Counted from the first letter of the stretch, positions 1 through 17,874 are shown. The stretch is 64,000 nt of DNA from Euborellia annulipes (GCA_023213315.1 JAKCPI010001989.1:1-64000), one strand, 5' to 3'. Numbers and translations are program-made. The notes: generated by a model not told the origin, from the sequence alone.

Positions 1-510
1 GGAATTTTATTATTTTAGTCGCTAATTTTTAATATCATTTTTTTAATCATAAAAAATAATGAATTTTAAAAATGAATAGAGTAATATATATAATACTAAA
101 TTGAAAATTATTTTTGTATATAATATTAAATGCTCTATTTAAAAAAAAAAAAATTTATAAAATGTAACAAAACTCTTTAAAAAAAAAATTTTTTAAAGTT
201 AATTGATTAGTATTCAAATTTTTTGATTAATATTTTTTGCACGAATTCGTCTAATCAAATTAATTTTTATAGATCGGATGAGAATCTTGAAAAAGTTTGT
301 AAGACGTTTTAATAAAAAAAAAATTCTAAATAGAGATGGGAAACAAAAAAGGAATTCGCATAGCAATAAATTCCCCGGGATATCTTCAGTATTTATGGCA
401 ATCATATAAATATCAATCAGGTGAATATTTTTATAAAATTAAAGTGTGAATGCAGAGCAAAAGAATAACGGAACTTGGAAGTCTCTTTCTTGAACAGATA
501 CAGGGGCGCA
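1..510. other. AT-rich stretch, no gene seen
   Basis: Very AT-rich sequence with A and T runs. I see no splice-supported exon, RNA gene or terminal inverted repeat. The short ORFs here are low-complexity. Confidence 0.5.
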
Positions 511-511
511 C

Positions 512-574
<63 letters not shown>

Positions 575-635
575 AAAAAAAAAAAATTATAAATTTAAAA
601 AAAAAAAAAACCCCCTCCCCCGAGGGGGGGGGCCC
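511..635. repeat. Poly-A / poly-C-G low-complexity run
   Basis: A run of more than 50 A residues, interrupted once, is followed by C-rich and G-rich runs. It could be the tail of a retroposed element or an assembly-sensitive tract. It has no coding value. Confidence 0.7.
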
Positions 636-972
636 CGGATACACAGATGGTATATATTTATAATTAAAAAATTTTATTAGTTCTTGTTGACAGATGCATA
701 CTGTTTTAATTATAAATACTGTATATCCTTTGTTCAAGATAGGATACGAGGTTCCTTCTTAATATTTTTATTAACGGGATGTCAATTCCGGGTAGAGGTG
801 GCAAACGGGGGACATGTCTCCCTCTTGGGAAACTCTCAGGACCTCTGGCTATTGTTTTATATATATATATTTTTTTATTTTGTTTTATTTTAAATAACTT
901 TTTTTTTTTAGTAAAACTTAAAGAAAGAGAAAACAGTGCAAATTATTACTTCCTCTTCAATGGCGTAACATA

Positions 973-1172
973 CAGTGAGGGACAATATTAAGTCCCACCC
1001 ATTCGTTTTCTACTTGTGATTATTTCATTGTTTTTTTTAAATATTATATATTTTTTTAATGGAAACTTTCTTGGTTCAAACCTAGAAAATCCAATAAAGA
1101 TTTTCATTTTCAAACAATGAAATAATAACAAGAAGAAAACGCATGGGTGGGACTTAATATTGTCCCTCACTG
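973..1172. mobile_element. Tc1/mariner-type MITE, TIR CAGTGAGGGACA
   Basis: A 200-bp foldback. The left end CAGTGAGGGACAATATTAAG and the inverted right end are near-perfect for about 70 bp. The element is flanked by TA on both sides, as expected for Tc1/mariner insertion. It has no transposase. A second copy lies at 51898-52106, so this is a real family. Confidence 0.75.
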
Positions 1173-1290
1173 TACACTCCCGCAAACCCCCGCGATACGG
1201 GGGGCCCGCTGGCCGGGCCGGGCGGGCTTTCAAGGCCATGAAAAGAATATATCATTTTTCCGTTTTTACCTGAGCCCCGAGGGGCCTTGG

Positions 1291-1574
1291 CAGTGGCGTC
1301 ATTTCAACTTTTTCTTAGGGGGGGGCAAATTTTTTTCTTGGAGGGGCAAACATTTTTTTTCTTAAAATTTACTTTCAAACGGGTACTCAAATTTGGCCAA
1401 AACATTTTTAATTTAATTAATTGTTTAATTTTGTACAGTTTGTATACTCGTAGATGTATTTTGGAGTATTTTATTTAGAATAATATAAAATTTTATAAAA
1501 ATCAGAGCCCTTGGGGGGGGGGGGCAAATGCCCCCCCCCCTGCCCCCCCCCCCCCCCCCCAAATGACGCCACTG
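1291..1574. mobile_element. hAT-type MITE, TIR CAGTGGCGTCATTT
   Basis: Begins CAGTGGCGTCATTTCAACTT and ends AAATGACGCCACTG. It is flanked by ggccttgg / ggcctggg, a near-perfect 8-bp target duplication typical of hAT elements. The interior has G-rich and C-rich runs next to the ends and an AT-rich centre. Other copies lie at 12475, 13211, 16226 and 30020. Confidence 0.75.
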
Positions 1575-3570
1575 GGCCTGGGCCCTCTCAAAGACAAAAG
1601 TTTTATTAAAAAAATGCTTAAATATTAATATATTTCATTTTTTATTACTTTTATTTATCCGACACACTTTTTGAAAAATTTACCTCTTACTCTATATGTG
1701 AAATATATAGAGAGAAAGTATTGTTTTACTTAAGAAAATAATATTTCTGTTCGTAGGATCTTGAAGTAATTTAATATTTTATTTTTTATTTTTAGATTCA
1801 TTGGCGACTGAATTGCAAATTCAATTTCTTCAAGATGCTATGACATAATATTCCTTTCTTATTTTTTATTTAAATTTTGAATTTTGTGTTTTATTATTGG
1901 TAAAATTATTAGAAATAAGAATTGGTCAAAAATCGTTAAAATTTTTGCTTGATACTGTCCCAATTTTCGTGTGAATGTATATAAGGGCCTAAAAACTCAT
2001 AAATCGCCACCTCTGCTCACATATTTATGAAATTTGCTTTTGACATGTGTAGAATTTCCAATAACTGAATAGAGTCCAGGGGTTTAATTGAATTCGGTGC
2101 CACATCACTGACATCCTGGATCTGCCCGTTGGCTCTAGGCTGGAGATCCCTGGGGACTAGAGTAAATTGATTCTGAAACATTTTAAACATGGTAAAGACC
2201 CCTCTTTTCTTTATTGCTGCTCATCTCTTTGTTTTATATTAATGTTCAACATTGTTTATTTTTTGTTGCGTTGTATTTATTGAATTTTGTATTTTTGTTT
2301 GTTAAAAAACTTTTTCAAGAAAATCATTCAAGTCTTGTTTTATTGATTAAGAATAAAAAAAAAAATTGGAATTGGAATTCTAATAGAGAATAATTTAAAT
2401 CAAATGTGAACTAACTAACAATCAGGTTCGAAGTCAGAAAATTTTTTCTAAGGGGAGTGTTTGCTTGAACCCCTTTCCAAATTAATCAATTTTAAAGAAT
2501 ATAAAATATTTTTTTTAATTTCTAACAGTATTTAAAATTATTCTCTTTTTATTTATAATTTTTCGGAATTTCAGAGGGCGTTTGGACCTCCCCTGGATGC
2601 AATAATCATTCCTCATTTATTTCTGCCACAGAAAAAGCAGAGAGCATGTTCAAATATATCGTTTATAGATTAATTTTTTTAAAGAACGATCATTTGCTTT
2701 AGATGTCCAACTTCATCGTTGTTTATGCAAATCGGCACACGATTCCTATCCAATTTGTTAAACCCAGTAGATGATGAGTTTGTTATGAAAACAAATAATA
2801 GACGCTAACGATTTGCTTGTTCCTTAAGGATTTAAAAATAAGATATTATGTTTAAAAATAAAAGGATTAAAATTAAATTTCTTTCAATCTATTTGTTTTC
2901 TCATGGACATCGTTATTACAATTACGTTTTGTTTGAAATTTTTGAAATTTGTATTAAGCATTCAAAGTTCATATTGAATAAAATTAATTTTAATTCCTTA
3001 TTGAGATGAGTTAAATGAGAACAGCCAGTGGCGGATTGAATGTTCCGGCGATGAAATCAATGTGATCTCCGTTTTCAAGCCGTCACTGTTCTTGGCGTAA
3101 TCAATTTTATTTTTATTTATTTCTAGAAAATGCATTTCATTTGGATATCATCTCCAAAAATTGTCATTCGGACGTTCTATTGGTCAGATTAGAATTTTAT
3201 GAATTTTTTTACTGTATATTTATAAAATTTAACTTGCATACTATTTTTAAAATGTTAATAATTCAACATCCGAGTCTCATCCTTTAAGGATATTTAATTA
3301 ATATATATATACATTGTATCACTGTATATAATTTTTTTATATATTCTTATTATAATTAGTAAAAAAGAAACAATTTTATTATTTATTAATCGATACATTT
3401 CGGAAAAAAGAAGGTATGCTTTAATTGATCTAATCAAGTTCCGTCCATTTTATCTAACTGCAGAATTCTAGAATTAATTTTAAATGTGCTGGCCCATGGA
3501 TTATGAAACATATATTAATTCAAATAGAAGAAAAAGGTTAATATGCACTCTACTCAGCATGCCCTACTAC
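1575..3570. other. Intergenic, nothing recognised
   Basis: AT-rich sequence without a long ORF, clear exon pair or terminal repeats. I see nothing I can name. Confidence 0.45.
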
Positions 3571-3574
3571 AGGA

Positions 3575-3770
3575 CTGTGAAATCGCCTCTATTTCTCAAA
3601 ACACCCATCCAGATGAGCCCTCGGGCCTTGGTGTTGGTGGTTAGCGTTCCTGGCCTTCTGTACCAATTGTGTTGATCAGCGGGTTCGCATCAGGTTCTCC
3701 TGTGACAATTTATTTCATTTTAATTGGCTGCCAATAAATTGAAATAAATTGGGGCGAGGTCTAAAAAAAC
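3575..3770 (+). repeat. tRNA-like SINE candidate
   Basis: Contains an A-box-like block (GGTGGTTAGCG) and, about 45 bp on, a B-box-like block (GGGTTCGCATC). It ends in an inverted repeat built from CAATTTATTTCA. This is the layout of a tRNA-derived SINE head. Related B-box blocks occur at 33.83 kb on the other strand. Confidence 0.45.
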
Positions 3771-4054
3771 ATTATTCATTCCGTTTATAGAATTATTTTT
3801 CGAAAGCCCAATCATATTCACTTAAAGAAAACTGATAAATAAAGGTTCTTAATAAAAATACGGTTTGAACGTTTAAATAAACATTTTTCCTTCCTCCTCT
3901 TTTTCTATTCTATTTATTTGCTTGCATTCTTTTCTTTGTATATGTATTTTGTCAACAAATAAATGAATAGTTTTTGAAATAATCAACGAAGAAAACGACA
4001 TTTTTGTCGCAAATTTTTTAAAACAAAATCGTCATTTTGTTTTGATTTATCTTA

Positions 4055-4575
4055 TTTTGTTACCATAGCAAACATTTTTCCTGTTATTCCTATGAAGTAC
4101 ACGAGTAAAGTGGTTCAAACAATTTTGAGAGCAAATTGAGAATATACATTTTAAAGAGCATGTAAAAAATAATTGATTTTTGAATTTTAAACAAAATCGT
4201 TAGAGCGAATTTTGAGAAAATCGAAAAAAAATTGAAAAAGTACATAAGTAAAGTACTAGTACTTTTTGGCCAATTTTGTTTAAAAGCTTATTTTCACGCC
4301 TCAGGGGGGTGCCTAACTTAAATATAAAATTTCAAATTCGTACCTCAATTTCTTCATGCCTTAAGTCATCACACACATATACATATACCCGTATTCATAG
4401 TCATTGTTTAAGGAACAAGAAATCCTTATGCAAATATAAATGTATAGATATAAGGATTCCTTCTACCTCAAGGACCGACTATGAATAAGGGTAATAGACA
4501 GACCAAATCCCGGGAATCACTATTTTGGACTCATGGAACCTCAAAAGGTGTATATCCATCAAATCTCGACATTGA
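4055..4575 (+). repeat. Dispersed 0.55-kb repeat, copy 1
   Basis: Member of a family recurring through the window (also 6745, 8306, 10340, 16853, 34733, 35880, 54720, 55865). Shared blocks in order include GTTACCAT, GAAGTACAAGAGTAAAG, GCATCTAAAAAATAATTG, AAAGTACTAGTACTTT, and finally ATCCATCAAAATCTCGACAT. No ORF is conserved, so it is non-autonomous. A small foldback sits inside this copy at about 4395-4480. Confidence 0.7.
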
Positions 4576-5054
4576 ATTTAAAAATTGGGGGGGGCTGGGC
4601 CCCCCCCCCCCCCCTTCCTCCGCCTTTGGTAACTGGGTTTGGTGCTCGGCTCTCCCCCTCTTCTTTTTTGGTCTCGTTTTGTTTCTTCGCCGGGGGGGGG
4701 GTGTGTTTTTATATCTGATATTTTTGTTTGGGAGGGTAGGTATATTTTTTTTCCTTCCCTTCCCCTCCTCCTTTTTTTTTTTTCTCTTCTCCAAAAAGGT
4801 TCATTTTAATTTTTTGGTTCAAAGAGTTAAAAGAGAATATAGAAAATACACAAAATAAACAACTTTATAATTCTAATTTTTTCTATTTAAATTGATATAG
4901 TTAAATTAGAGAAAAACTAAAAAAAATAAAAATAAACATAAAAAACCCTTCTCCCCTCTTTCATTTTTATTGGTTTTTTTTTTTTCCCGCCCCTCCCCCC
5001 CCTTACCGTTAATATATAAAATCAACCCCTCTCTTCCTTCCCCTCCTCTAATAC

Positions 5055-5118
5055 AAACACACACACACACACACACCCACACACACACACACCCACACAC
5101 ACACACACCCACCCACAA
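5055..5118. repeat. (AC)n microsatellite
   Basis: About 60 bp of AC dinucleotides interrupted by ACCC. Confidence 0.9.
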
Positions 5119-5123
5119 CACAA

Positions 5124-5215
5124 ATCCATCAAAATCTCGACATTGAATTTTTGACATGAATAATACTTTTTTATATATATATTACATATATACATAGGTA
5201 AGAGAAAGTAAAAAA
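5124..5215 (+). repeat. Dispersed 0.55-kb repeat, 3' fragment
   Basis: Only the terminal block of the family (ATCCATCAAAATCTCGACAT, TTTTTGACATGAA, then GTAAGAGAAAGTA) is present. Confidence 0.6.
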
Positions 5216-5498
5216 TACATATAAATATTGAACACAAGCATGACGCATTTGGAATACCAATAAGTGATTTAAAAAAGTAACTTTTAACTCTTTAATTAAA
5301 TGTTTAGTTTAATATAGGCGCTCGAACGCCTGCCATCAGTAAGCAACTATACTTGCCTGATTAGCTGGTTGCTTGTCTATAACTCGCAGGCGTATATAAT
5401 CGTGCATTTTTGTTTCAATCGAAATGTACCGGGTATTATTATATGAACATGTTGTTTGTTAATGCGCATACATTTCTAAAACCTCATTATAATAGTCT

Positions 5499-5538
<40 letters not shown>

Positions 5539-6121
5539 TACGTATAGACGCCGCTCCTGCACCCCCTAAGTCTTAAGCTTAATATCAATGAGCCCCACGG
5601 TTTTATTTTAAGTCATAAATATTCAACAATTATAACAAAAACAATTAAATTATTTTAAAAAAAGAAATTTTTTTTAAGTTTTTTTTTATTATATATATTT
5701 TATTTTTCATTTGTTCTATGTATCCATAAAAAAAATAGAAATTATCAAGATATGTAAAGCGTTTGTAAAAATGTTTTTTTTATTTAAATTTAATGAGATT
5801 CTTAATCTTCTGATACATAAAGAGAAGAAAACAAAAGACGGCAATTAATTCCAGTTTGATGGAAAGAAACGACTTAGATCTATGTCTTTTTTTTCTTTTT
5901 TTTTTTTTGTCTAATAATAATAATTAAAAGAATAATAAATAAATAAAAAAGAATTGCGAGGGTTGGGAGCCGATTTAAGACAGACAAGTGGGAGGTAGGA
6001 AGTAAGACGCAAGGGCTGCGCTGCGTCGACTCTCAGAGACGTTACAAAGAGGGGACAGTCGATATCCGTTCTTCATCAATTTCGGCAGCTCGTCCCCTCG
6101 TCCCCCCAAAAAACGGCGAAC
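5216..6121. other. GPB5 upstream region and 5' UTR
   Basis: Includes a 36-bp poly-T run near 5500. From about 5950 the base composition becomes less AT-rich up to the GPB5 start codon at 6122, which suggests the 5' UTR and proximal promoter. I do not see a convincing TATA box. Confidence 0.4.
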
Positions 6122-11163
<5,042 letters not shown>

Positions 11164-12474
11164 CAACCTTAACTAACACACAAAAATTACATGAAATCTA
11201 ACAAATTAATTACATTTTCAGTTTTTTATTAGTATGGCCTTTTTTTAGACTCTAAAATGAAACGAGAAATAATCAAACGTTCAGCTGAAATTTTAGTAGT
11301 TCTCTGTATCTTAATATATCATAGAATTATATATTCAATACAAATAACAATTAAACCGAAAATATAATTTATTTAATAATGATAACTTCTGTTAAAGCTT
11401 CAATTCTAAATTCCTTTAAATTTGAACATTGTTTCCCAGATATGACATTAATTCTATCAAGCACACGATCCTTTTCTAGTACAGTAAAACAGCTGAAAGA
11501 GTTCAATCCCTTTTGAAAGAATAAATAACATTTTAATCCCCTTTATTATTTCTCAGAGTCTATAAACCTTATGTCCACCAAAACTAAAGTTCCCAAATTC
11601 TAAATTCAAATTGTAATTAATTTTTAAAATAAAAAATAATTATATAATTGATGAATTTCTTAAATAATTTGTAATGTTTAAATTACGTTTGTAATATAAA
11701 CCTAATACAAATTTAATATTATGGTTTTCAATTTAAGTGTTATGAAATTAACTTGGATGTTAATAAAAAAATTTTTTTTTTATTATATAACCTTTTTGGT
11801 TTGTTCAAGTATATATATAATGTAAATATATTGATCTATAAATTTTTATTTATTCAATTTTTTTTTTTTTTTTTTTTAATTAATAAAAATTATATTAAAT
11901 GTCTAAAGGTGTTTTCATTTCCAAGATGATGTCTTAGAAAACTAAGTTTGGCAAAAATGTGGAAAAAATTATGTAGGTATTATATTAAAAAATAAGTATA
12001 ACAACTTCAATCATTTGTTTTTTCTTTTTATATAGTATTAATTTATAAATAGCAAATTTTTAAAATATTAATAGGTTAGGTGTTCATCAAATTTTGGTTT
12101 TAATCTCTAATTAAGCCGAAACAAACGATTAATGTTGTTCAATTTGTTAATTAATTTTATTTAACTCACATTTAATTTTTCTGCAACTTGGTTTATTTTA
12201 AATAGGAAATCCTCGTCCACTGGCAGTGATCCCATTTTCCAACTTGCTGCTCAATTCTTTTACATTTCACTCATTGTTAAAAAAAAAATAACAGCAGTTT
12301 CTATAACCTCAATCTTTTTCAATTAGACTGATTTAACAATTTAACAGACTATGTTAGAATCGAATATAATAGAAGACCAATGTAATTTTTTGGCTCGATT
12401 TTAACTTAACACCATAATATAGATTTTAACTTACATGAATCATTAGATTCCGAAATAAACTTTTGTGAGGGAAA
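11164..12474. other. GPB5 3' flank and GPB5-GPA2 intergenic region
   Basis: Probable GPB5 3' UTR up to the AATAAA near 11520, then AT-rich intergenic DNA. No other feature is recognised. Confidence 0.45.
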
Positions 12475-12673
12475 CAGTGGCGTCATTTTGGGGAAGAGAG
12501 GGGGAGCAGGGAGGGAATTTGCCCCCCCCCAATTTTTTTAAAATTTTATATTATTCTAAATAAAATATTTCAAAATTATGAGTACCTATTTGTAAGTAAA
12601 TTTTAAGAAAAAAAGCCCCCCAGGAAAAAATTTGCCCCTTCCCCACCAAGAAAAAGTTGAAATGACGCCACTG
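12475..12673. mobile_element. hAT-type MITE, CAGTGGCGTCATTT family
   Basis: Inverted orientation relative to the 1291 copy. It starts CAGTGGCGTCATTTTGGGG and ends TTGAAATGACGCCACTG. It is flanked by gagggaaa / aagggaaa. Confidence 0.7.
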
Positions 12674-12989
12674 AAGGGAAATAACATCTACAGATGCGTC
12701 TAGATCTGAGCAGTGGCGAATTTTTTAAATGATCCTTGATCAAACAGAACGAAGGATGAAGAACTACTACAGTTCAGTTGGTCAAAGAGAATGTTCAAGA
12801 ACCAGTGATTTTCCTATTTTTTCTTTTTGTTTTAATTCACATTCAGACAAAGAACAATTGCTTGAGTCAAGCAAGACAAAAAAGAAATTGTGAGCATTAA
12901 ATAACTGAAAAAAAGGGAAAAGTTTGGTGGACGTTCTGAGGCTTAACAACTAGAGAGGACCAAGCATTAATAGATGTTAGGTTTAGAAA

Positions 12990-13210
12990 TCAGTAGCGTC
13001 ATCATGGGTAGTAAACTAGGGGGTGCCGGGGGGGGGGGGGCTGCCCCCAGAAGGCTCGTGCCCCCCCCTCCCATAAAGCTCCCTGCCCCAAGAAAAATTG
13101 AGAAAATATGGGGCTTTCCAGGCCCTCCCGGAGGATAGCTGGTCCCATGGTCCCCCCAGCGAGGATGGCTGGTCCCATGGCCCACCCCAGCCAAATTCTC
13201 TAGTTACGCC
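12990..13210. mobile_element. MITE-like element, CAGTAGCGTCATCATGGG end
   Basis: Left end has CAGTAGCGTCAT. The right end reads CTCTAGTTACGCCCATGAG. Inside are long G/C runs and a duplicated GGCTGGTCCCATGG block. It abuts the next MITE. Boundaries are approximate. Confidence 0.45.
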
Positions 13211-13471
13211 CATGAGCGTCATTTCAACATTTTCTTGGGGGGGGGGGGGCAAACTTTTTTTTTCCTTAAAATTTACTTACAAATAGGTATCTCAAATATA
13301 GCCAAAAGATATTTAATTAATTTATTAATCTTTTACAATTTAAATACGCATAGATATATTTTGAAATACCGAATTTTATTTAAGAATAATATAAAATTTA
13401 AGAAATATCAGAGCCCTTTTGGGAGGAGGGGGGTAATGCACCTGTCCCCCACCCCCCAAATGACGCCTCTG
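13211..13471. mobile_element. hAT-type MITE, CAGTGGCGTCATTT family
   Basis: Has GCGTCATTTCAAC on the left and AAATGACGCCTCTG on the right. The interior is very similar to the copies at 1291 and 30020. The left terminus is diverged where it meets the neighbouring element. Confidence 0.6.
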
Positions 13472-13611
13472 TTAGAAATTAACAGCTTATAAGATGAGCT
13501 CTGAGACAATAAATCGAAAAGCTTATTGCTGAAATGACCAATGACTCAATTTTGGACACATATGTACTACAAAATGGAATAATCTAAAATAGTAGATATA
13601 TTAATTTAGAG

Positions 13612-13900
13612 CAGGGTTTCCCAAACTTTTTCAGTTCCTGGCACCCTTAATATATCAGAATTTTTCAGCTATGTCAAATTTCAGAGCAAACCTTATGTTA
13701 CTAATAGTTTTTCTTCATTTCAAATATATATACACCTCTTATGTTTGAAATTTTATTTATTGTAATAAATAATTAAAACTCCTGACTTATATTTTTTGAC
13801 TAATAGCAAAAAATTAAAGGCGAATACTATTTTTTTTGCAATATTCAAAAAATCTTCACGGTGTCCTGGGGCGCCGGGGCCCACAGTTTGGGAACCACTG
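13612..13900. mobile_element. hAT-type MITE, TIR CAGGGTTTCCCAAAC
   Basis: Begins CAGGGTTTCCCAAACTTTTT and ends AGTTTGGGAACCACTG. It is flanked by atttagag / atttagat, an 8-bp duplication with one mismatch. Confidence 0.75.
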
Positions 13901-14099
13901 ATTTAGATTTGGGAAAATATGAAGCTACAAAACTAATTAAGAGGTAAATTAAAGAAATAAAAAATAAGAGAGTAACTTGAAAGGGCTAAAAGAGTGGTTT
14001 GTTGAAGAGACATTTGGTCCAGAAATTTAGTCGGAAACAAGTTGGGAGCGGTAAATTAAGTGGGGAAATAAAGTGGAAAAATAAAGTGGCTGTTGTATT

Positions 14100-14277
14100 T
14101 AAACAATAGATGAAAGAAGCAGGCAGTCAGGAATTAGTCTCCACGAAATAAAAATCTAAACAGTTTCGGCTTTAATTATAACATGGCCTTATCTAATTAA
14201 AGCCGAAACTGTTTCCTGTACAGAGAGTTTTATTTTGTGGAGACTACTGACTGCCTGCTCCTTTCATCTATTGTTTA
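14100..14277. repeat. 180-bp palindrome with hammerhead-like remnant
   Basis: Arms of about 80 bp run from AAACAATAGATGAAAG to CTTTCATCTATTGTTT. Near the centre GGC(N14)GCCGAAAC resembles the stem II-GAAA half of the ribozymes described at 61.6 kb, but the CTGANGA half is missing. It is probably a decayed relative. Confidence 0.5.
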
Positions 14278-14623
14278 AGTGGAGAATTATATATATATAT
14301 ATATATATATATGCACATTGATAAGAAGTATGGTCTTGGAATCAAATATAAAATTTGGATGGTCAGAGCATAAAAATAAAGCATTAATTAACTCTCATGA
14401 CTCATAAGCACTTTGATTAAATTATTTAGAAAAAATGAAATTTTTAGTAATAAAATATATTTTATTTTTTTCATTTAATTTATTAATATTTAATATAAGC
14501 AATTAATTTAAAAAATAAATAAATTATGCAAAACAAGATAAGTTGTTTTTTTTTTTTTTTCAAAAAGAACATTTAATGACTAAAAGTGAAGAAGGAAATA
14601 AATCAAACAGATCAAAATGTAAA

Positions 14624-17461
14624 TCATTCTTTTTTACAATGATAACAGGAGCAGCGTTTGGCGGATTTGAAGATGAGATTTCGGGTGCCATCCAAACAGA
14701 GAACGTGAACTTCAACCTAAAACAAACAAAAAACATATTAATATGGAACTAAAAGAAGAGAAAATACAATTTTTATAAATAAAACAAGCATAGGAGTCGA
14801 AGTTTTTTTTTCTCAGGGGGACAAATTTTTTTTTTTTAAGGACTTTTTCGGTTTTTTAGGACATCAAGTGCAACAAACTTCATGTGTATTAACCGCGTGA
14901 TGTAGAAGTAGCTGTGATTAAATATGTAAATTAGGACAAGAGGCAGCAGCGTGGAGCTCTTGACCAAAAAAACTCCCCGAGTTATTTAGAAATGTTGTGA
15001 GATTTGCGAGTTTTTTTTTTGGTGAAGAGACTGCTCCATTCTGTCTTTATTCATGTGGAGGCGATTGGAAATTAGAAGTGACAATAAGACAAAAAAAATA
15101 GAAAAAAATAATGTGTTAGATTTATTTATGCTTAGTAAAATTATTTAATTATTATGACAGAATTCGAAATTTTTTTTTTAAATAAACAAATTATAGTAAA
15201 GATAATTAGCTAATTTTGTAATTCTTAGTTTTTAATCGCAGCCACTTCCTTATGTTTGTCAGAAACCTTTTTTTGAATATTATATAATTTTTTTTTTTTT
15301 TTTTTTTTTAATTTGTTTAAGGTCTTTTTCGGCATCTGAGGAAATTTAGACCCCATCTATATTTCAATCAATTGGTTTCCAATTCAATTGGGATGTAAAC
15401 TTTTGACCATTAGCACCACAGAAGTTGATAATCTATCTGAGAGGCATAGACCAAGTATATTATATAAAATAAAGGACACGAAATAAAAAAAATTGAGTTT
15501 TGTGATCAAAATAGACAATTTTTACTTAAAACGAAATAGCAGGAAGCTTTTCGGCTATTATTGTTAAGAGATACTTAACGCATCATGACAATCTGTGCTT
15601 TGAAAAATTTTTCTGGATTATTTTCGTTCAAAAATTCCTAAGAATGCCTAAGTTTTATTTGAGATAAAAATTCGAAGCCACTCCTACTACTAAATTTATA
15701 TGACTTAAATGAGAATAACCAAAAATAAAGATCATATTATAAATTAAAAAATATATATATAAATATGAGAAGATGAAAATAATCTGGGCATTGATGGGAT
15801 TAAAACCCTAATATTCCAGATTATATTTAAATAATTTTTCATAAAAAAAAAATTAATTACATCTTCGGTGTCCATGATATTACAGCATTGGCCAATTGAG
15901 GTGATTCCCTGTTGCGGACTGTTCCTCATGAGTTCACTAATAGATGGCACGGACCACGATTCGCAAAAACCTCGACAGGCGTTTGTAGTCATATCGAATT
16001 CCACACAATCCGGAATGCTGATCCTGCGTGTGTGACCTACAACATATTATTAAAATAACTCAACAGAGAATGGTAAGAAAAATTGGACAATTGATCACCC
16101 AATCCAAAATTACCTTTTTTTATTAATTAGTTTGTTCATTTCACTAAAATAGCATGTAACTATAATTAATAAGTAAATTTTGAGAGTATTATTTTATTAT
16201 TTAATAAGTACAATTGATATTATGAACGGAAGCGTCATTTGGGGGACGGAGCAGGGGAGGGCATTTGGCCCGAAGGGCCTCTGATCCTTTTTAAATTGTA
16301 TATTATTCTAAAAAAAAAAAAAGTTCGCCCCCTCTCCACAAGAAAAAGTTTGAAATGACGCCACTGATTATGGACAGTCGGCGCAACGCGGAGTGAGACT
16401 TGGACCTTGAGTTGTTAGACAACCAAAACGATTAGCTGCCAAAAGTGTTGTCTCAAAAGTTGCTATTGATTTATTTTAAAAATGCGATTTAGTCGTCTAA
16501 CGAGCAAAAGTATCAAGTCTCTCTCCCCTGGCGTTTAAAAGAGGTGGCGAGTGATAAGTTTCTTGTATTGCTGCTAGAAAATATTACCAATAAGCAGTGG
16601 CATCATTTCAACTTTTTCTTGGGGGGGGGGGGGAAGGGGGCAACTCGTCCAGTACCATTGAGTAGTATGGCAGCCAGGAAAGAAATCAGACAAAAATTTA
16701 ATCAATCTTTCTAATTTTATTTCGATTGCCGTCGTTTCGGACGCAAATCCTGAGGAAGGGTGCGATTTGGGTCCCAAACGTCGGCAATCGAAATAAAATT
16801 AGAAAGATTGATTAAATTTTTGTCTGATTTCTTTCCTGGCTGCCATACTATCATATATATTTATATTTTGTTACCATGGCAACCCTTTCTCCTATCTTTC
16901 CAATGAAGTACAAGAGTAAAGTGTGCTTCAAACAAAATGAGAATATACATTTTAAAGAGCATCTAAAAAATAAAAATAATTGATTTTTGAATTTTAATCA
17001 AAATCGTTAGAGCGAATTTTGAGAAAATCGGAAAAAACTGAAAAAGTACATCAGCAAAGTTTGACCGATTTTGTTTAATAGCTTATTTTCACGCTCCAAG
17101 GGGGATGTCTAACTTAAATATAAAATTTCAGCCTCATAGCTCAATTCCATCATGCTTAAAATTGATCACAAACACACAGACAGACATTGTTCCAAAAAAA
17201 CACTTTTTGGATTCAGGGGACATCAAAACGTGTATATCCATCAAAAATCTCGACATCGAATTTTTGACATGAATTCAATATTAACATATATAGAGTTAAG
17301 AGAAAGTAAAAATCAAAGAGATAAAATTGCTCTTTTAAAAAAAAAATGTCCAAATGCAAGTGACACTCACCTACTTTGTGGCATCCAGGTTTATGCCAAG
17401 AGTCTTTGGCAACGGAGAATGCAGCCAAAAGCATGAGCATCCAACTGCAGGCAATTCGCAT
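14624..17461 (-). CDS. GPA2: Glycoprotein hormone alpha-2 subunit (thyrostimulin alpha)
   Basis: Secreted cystine-knot subunit that partners GPB5 in thyrostimulin. Coding exons, in transcript order, are 17461-17371, 16036-15861 and 14716-14624, all with GT/AG introns and matching phase, giving 119 residues. Residues 1-18 form the signal peptide (ACSWMLMLLAAF). The mature chain has WHKPGCHKVGHTRR, PDCVEF, NACRGFCES, GQCCNIMDTED and the C-terminal CSCYHCKKE. It has ten cysteines spaced as in GPA2 of flies and vertebrates, and length is normal. A polypyrimidine-CAG acceptor lies directly before the ATG, so a non-coding 5' exon is expected. A good donor at 17807 and a CCAAT/TATA pair at 17.90 kb fit this. 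Intron 1 holds MITEs and a decayed ribozyme palindrome. Confidence 0.93.
15315..15430 (-). repeat. SINE-like repeat (relative of 33755)
   Basis: Shares GGTCTTTTTCGGCAT, TTTAGACCCCAT and CCATTAGCAC blocks with the copy at 33755-33850, which has a better-preserved B-box. It lies in GPA2 intron 2. Confidence 0.45.
16226..16366. mobile_element. hAT-type MITE, CAGTGGCGTCATTT family (short)
   Basis: Internally deleted copy with AGCGTCATTTGGGGG on the left and GAAATGACGCCACTG on the right. It is flanked by attatgaa / attatgga. It lies in GPA2 intron 1. A further partial end lies at about 16598-16640. Confidence 0.6.
16667..16852. repeat. Palindrome with decayed hammerhead ribozyme
   Basis: Arms of about 75 bp begin ATGGCAGCCAGGAAAGAAAT. 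The centre has CTGAGGA, an 18-nt stem-II-like stretch, then CAAACGTC, where an intact hammerhead would have GAAACGTC. It belongs to the palindrome class seen at 25.8, 35.5, 46.9 and 61.5 kb. Confidence 0.6.
16853..17307 (+). repeat. Dispersed 0.55-kb repeat, copy 5 (GPA2 intron 1)
   Basis: Runs from GTTACCATGGCAACC through GAAGTACAAGAGTAAAG and CAAAATCGTTAGAGCG to ATCCATCAAAAATCTCGAC and TAAGAGAAAGTA. Confidence 0.75.
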
Positions 17462-17874
17462 TCTGAAAAAAAAAAAAAGTTATCTTATAAAACAGGCCAG
17501 TTTTAATAAATTAATATTATGAAACAAGCCAGAATTTTTTGTGGTTTTCAAACAACAGACAATAAAACCGCTTAAGATATAAATATTGAGTTTATATTTC
17601 GGACGGGAATCAGTCACAAAAAATAAAAGCGCAAATATGAACACAAAAAATTTATATCTTAAACAAAAAAAAAAGGTGAATTTTAAAAATAGTCAAAAAA
17701 AAACAATAAGTGCACTATCCCTAAGAAATACATTTTTTGGAGATGACGAACATAGAATACAATACTCTCCCTAAATGCGCGAGGGAAGTTAATGGTGTAG
17801 TATTCACCTGGAGGTGCTGGTTGCTGTTGAATAGGAAGCCGTCGGCGAACTACCAGGAGGCGTGTTTTTCTCGT

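Noticed and set aside
4481..4858. 125-codon ORF and its antisense partner
   Set aside because: Composed of G, C and T runs within and after a dispersed repeat. It is a low-complexity artefact.
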